Source of the DNA: Polaribacter dokdonensis
GTDB taxonomy: Bacteria > Bacteroidota > Bacteroidia > Flavobacteriales > Flavobacteriaceae
NCBI RefSeq assembly: GCF_024362345.1
Contig: NZ_CP101505.1
Coordinates: forward strand, 2,625,501 to 2,689,500
Direction: 5' to 3'
DNA length: 64,000 bases
Shown: positions 63,285-64,000 of the stretch, one piece after another
How positions within the stretch are numbered: position 1 is the stretch's first letter
Layout: each line of letters starts with the position of its first letter
Made by a program: the position numbers and the translations under genes
The notes under the pieces: model-generated
The model's input: the letters and a program-made list of their open reading frames with translations, nothing else
Told to the model about the DNA's origin: nothing
Database searches by the model: none

Positions 63285-63352
63285 TATCCCCATAAATGGG
63301 GAGGCTTATCCCTATAAATGGGGATATCAAAATTTCACCATAAATAGGGATT
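63285..63352. promoter_or_regulatory. Three CCC-ATAAAT-GGG dyads upstream of a response-regulator gene
   Basis: TATCCCCATAAATGGGGA (63285-63302), TATCCCTATAAATGGGGATAT (63307-63327) and CACCATAAATAGGGATT (63337-63352, weaker) repeat the same dyad. Their ATAAAT cores are 22 and 26 bases apart. A longer inverted repeat GATATCCCC ... GGGGATATC frames the first two. The third abuts the promoter TTG at 63351. The GC-rich arms stand out in this AT-rich gap and look like binding sites, perhaps of the regulator encoded next to them. Confidence 0.65.
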
Positions 63353-63381
63353 GTGGTAAACCAATAACTACTTTAAATTTG
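63351..63381 (+). promoter_or_regulatory. Promoter of the NarL-type regulator gene (TTG-N20-TAAATTTG)
   Basis: TTG at 63351-63353 and TAAATTTG at 63374-63381 are exactly 20 bases apart. The box ends 10 bases before the ATG, so the mRNA leader is only a few bases. Confidence 0.65.
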
Positions 63382-63391
63382 TAATGTAACA

Positions 63392-64000
63392 ATGAAACAA
63401 AAAATATACGTTCATGTAGCTGATGATCACAAAATATTAATAGAAGGGATTATAGCTGTAATAAATACCGACGATGATATAGAGATTAGTGGATATTCTC
63501 TTACAGGCAAGGAAGTAACAAATTGGTTTGAAGATAAAAATAACAAAGCTGATGTTCTAATTTTAGATATTACAATGCCAATCTTAGACGGTTTTGAAGT
63601 TCTTAAACATTTTAATAAAAACAAGATAGATCAGAAAGTAATTATCCTTTCTAGTTATGATGATATAAAAATCGTACAAGAAATGTTAAGCTTAGGTTGT
63701 AAAGGTTATATCACTAAAAATTATGCTGGTGAACATATTGTAAAAGCAATAAAGGCTGTAGCAAATGGAGATCAATATTTTAGTGATGATATTCAAAAAA
63801 TTTTATTACAATCACTATCTAAAGAACATATACCTGAAGGCGATTTGCCTAATAAATTTTTATTAGAAACGCTAACAGAAAGAGAGTTAGATGTGTTAAG
63901 GTTAATAACAAAACAACTTAGCACACCTGAAATCGCAGACAAATTAAATGTGAGTGCTAGTACAATAGATTCTCACAGAAAAAAATTATTAAAAAAACTA
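63392..64000 (+). CDS. NarL/FixJ-type response regulator (3' end cut by window)
   Basis: 203 codons are open from the ATG to the window edge. The receiver domain (about 4-120) has VADDHKILIEGI, phospho-Asp in LILDITMPILDGFE, switch Ser in VIILSSYDD and Lys in GCKGYITKNYAG. The LuxR-type helix-turn-helix follows (LTERELDVLRLITKQLSTPE; SASTIDSHRKKLLKKL). The helix-turn-helix is nearly complete, so few residues are missing. A partner kinase is not in the window. Three dyads and a good promoter precede it, suggesting tight or self-control. Confidence 0.93.
   Translation, partial: MKQKIYVHVADDHKILIEGIIAVINTDDDIEISGYSLTGKEVTNWFEDKNNKADVLILDITMPILDGFEVLKHFNKNKIDQKVIILSSYDDIKIVQEMLSLGCKGYITKNYAGEHIVKAIKAVANGDQYFSDDIQKILLQSLSKEHIPEGDLPNKFLLETLTERELDVLRLITKQLSTPEIADKLNVSASTIDSHRKKLLKKL

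Overview
The window is AT-rich and comes from a member of the Bacteroidota, most likely a marine member of the Flavobacteriaceae (a Polaribacter-like genome would fit; the genus is inferred only). The evidence is a complete gldKLMN set for gliding and type IX secretion, TAnnTTTG-type promoters with an upstream TTG about 20 bases away, no Shine-Dalgarno sequences, Rho with an Asn/Arg-rich insertion, mevalonate-pathway genes, and several families typical of flavobacteria (DUF983, DUF4293, a HYC_CC_PP-like protein, LytS/LytTR pairs). It reads as ordinary chromosome. I see no insertion sequence, integrase, prophage, CRISPR array or broken gene. The genes at both ends, mreD and a NarL-type regulator, are cut by the window.

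Layout. 1-4.0 kb (minus strand): cell-shape genes mreB-mreC-mreD and purH. 4.0-8.7 kb: a GAF/free-Met-sulfoxide-reductase-like gene, then a plus-strand four-gene cluster that looks built for a soft metal, probably copper: a small Cys-rich exported protein, a TonB receptor with a Cys-Cys pair in its plug, and two heavy-metal-associated (HMA) proteins. 8.8-11.2 kb: a large exported protein with a TonB plug-like region but no barrel. 11.5-18.1 kb (minus strand): miaB, a sigma-54 activator, lptE, a TPR protein and secG, next to groES-groEL. 18.3-26.6 kb (plus strand): topA, an arginase-fold protein that has lost metal ligands, then gldK-L-M-N.

26.6-39.8 kb is a mixed housekeeping stretch: FAD oxidoreductase, DUF983, ABC-F protein, PLP deaminase, glucosaminidase with LysM, gamma carbonic anhydrase, MscS channel, endonuclease/phosphatase-fold protein, FUSC transporter, a GH30 lipoprotein glycosidase beside thiamine pyrophosphokinase, and a miniature ExbB/MotA-like protein. 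40.0-46.1 kb (plus strand): a LytS/LytTR two-component pair followed by an isoprenoid group (diphosphomevalonate decarboxylase, mevalonate kinase, UbiA prenyltransferase) and a pseudouridine synthase. 46.1-51.8 kb: the complete histidine-utilisation operon hutH-U-I-G, divergent from a LysR regulator that probably controls it.

52.9-60.7 kb: tRNA-Phe, then an envelope-related plus-strand run: coaX, an outer-membrane barrel-like protein, a TPR protein, lptC, a small membrane protein, a CorC/CNNM-type protein, and a PpiD/SurA-like foldase. 60.8-64.0 kb: rho (minus strand), DUF4293, and the start of a response-regulator gene with three CCC-ATAAAT-GGG dyads in front of it.

The signals most worth following are the metal cluster with matching Cys pairs, the degenerate arginase-fold protein upstream of the gld genes, the triple dyad upstream of the last gene, and a structured intergenic element after gldN that resembles dispersed repeats I recall from flavobacterial genomes. 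I found no clear, wholly new multi-gene system; these are leads.
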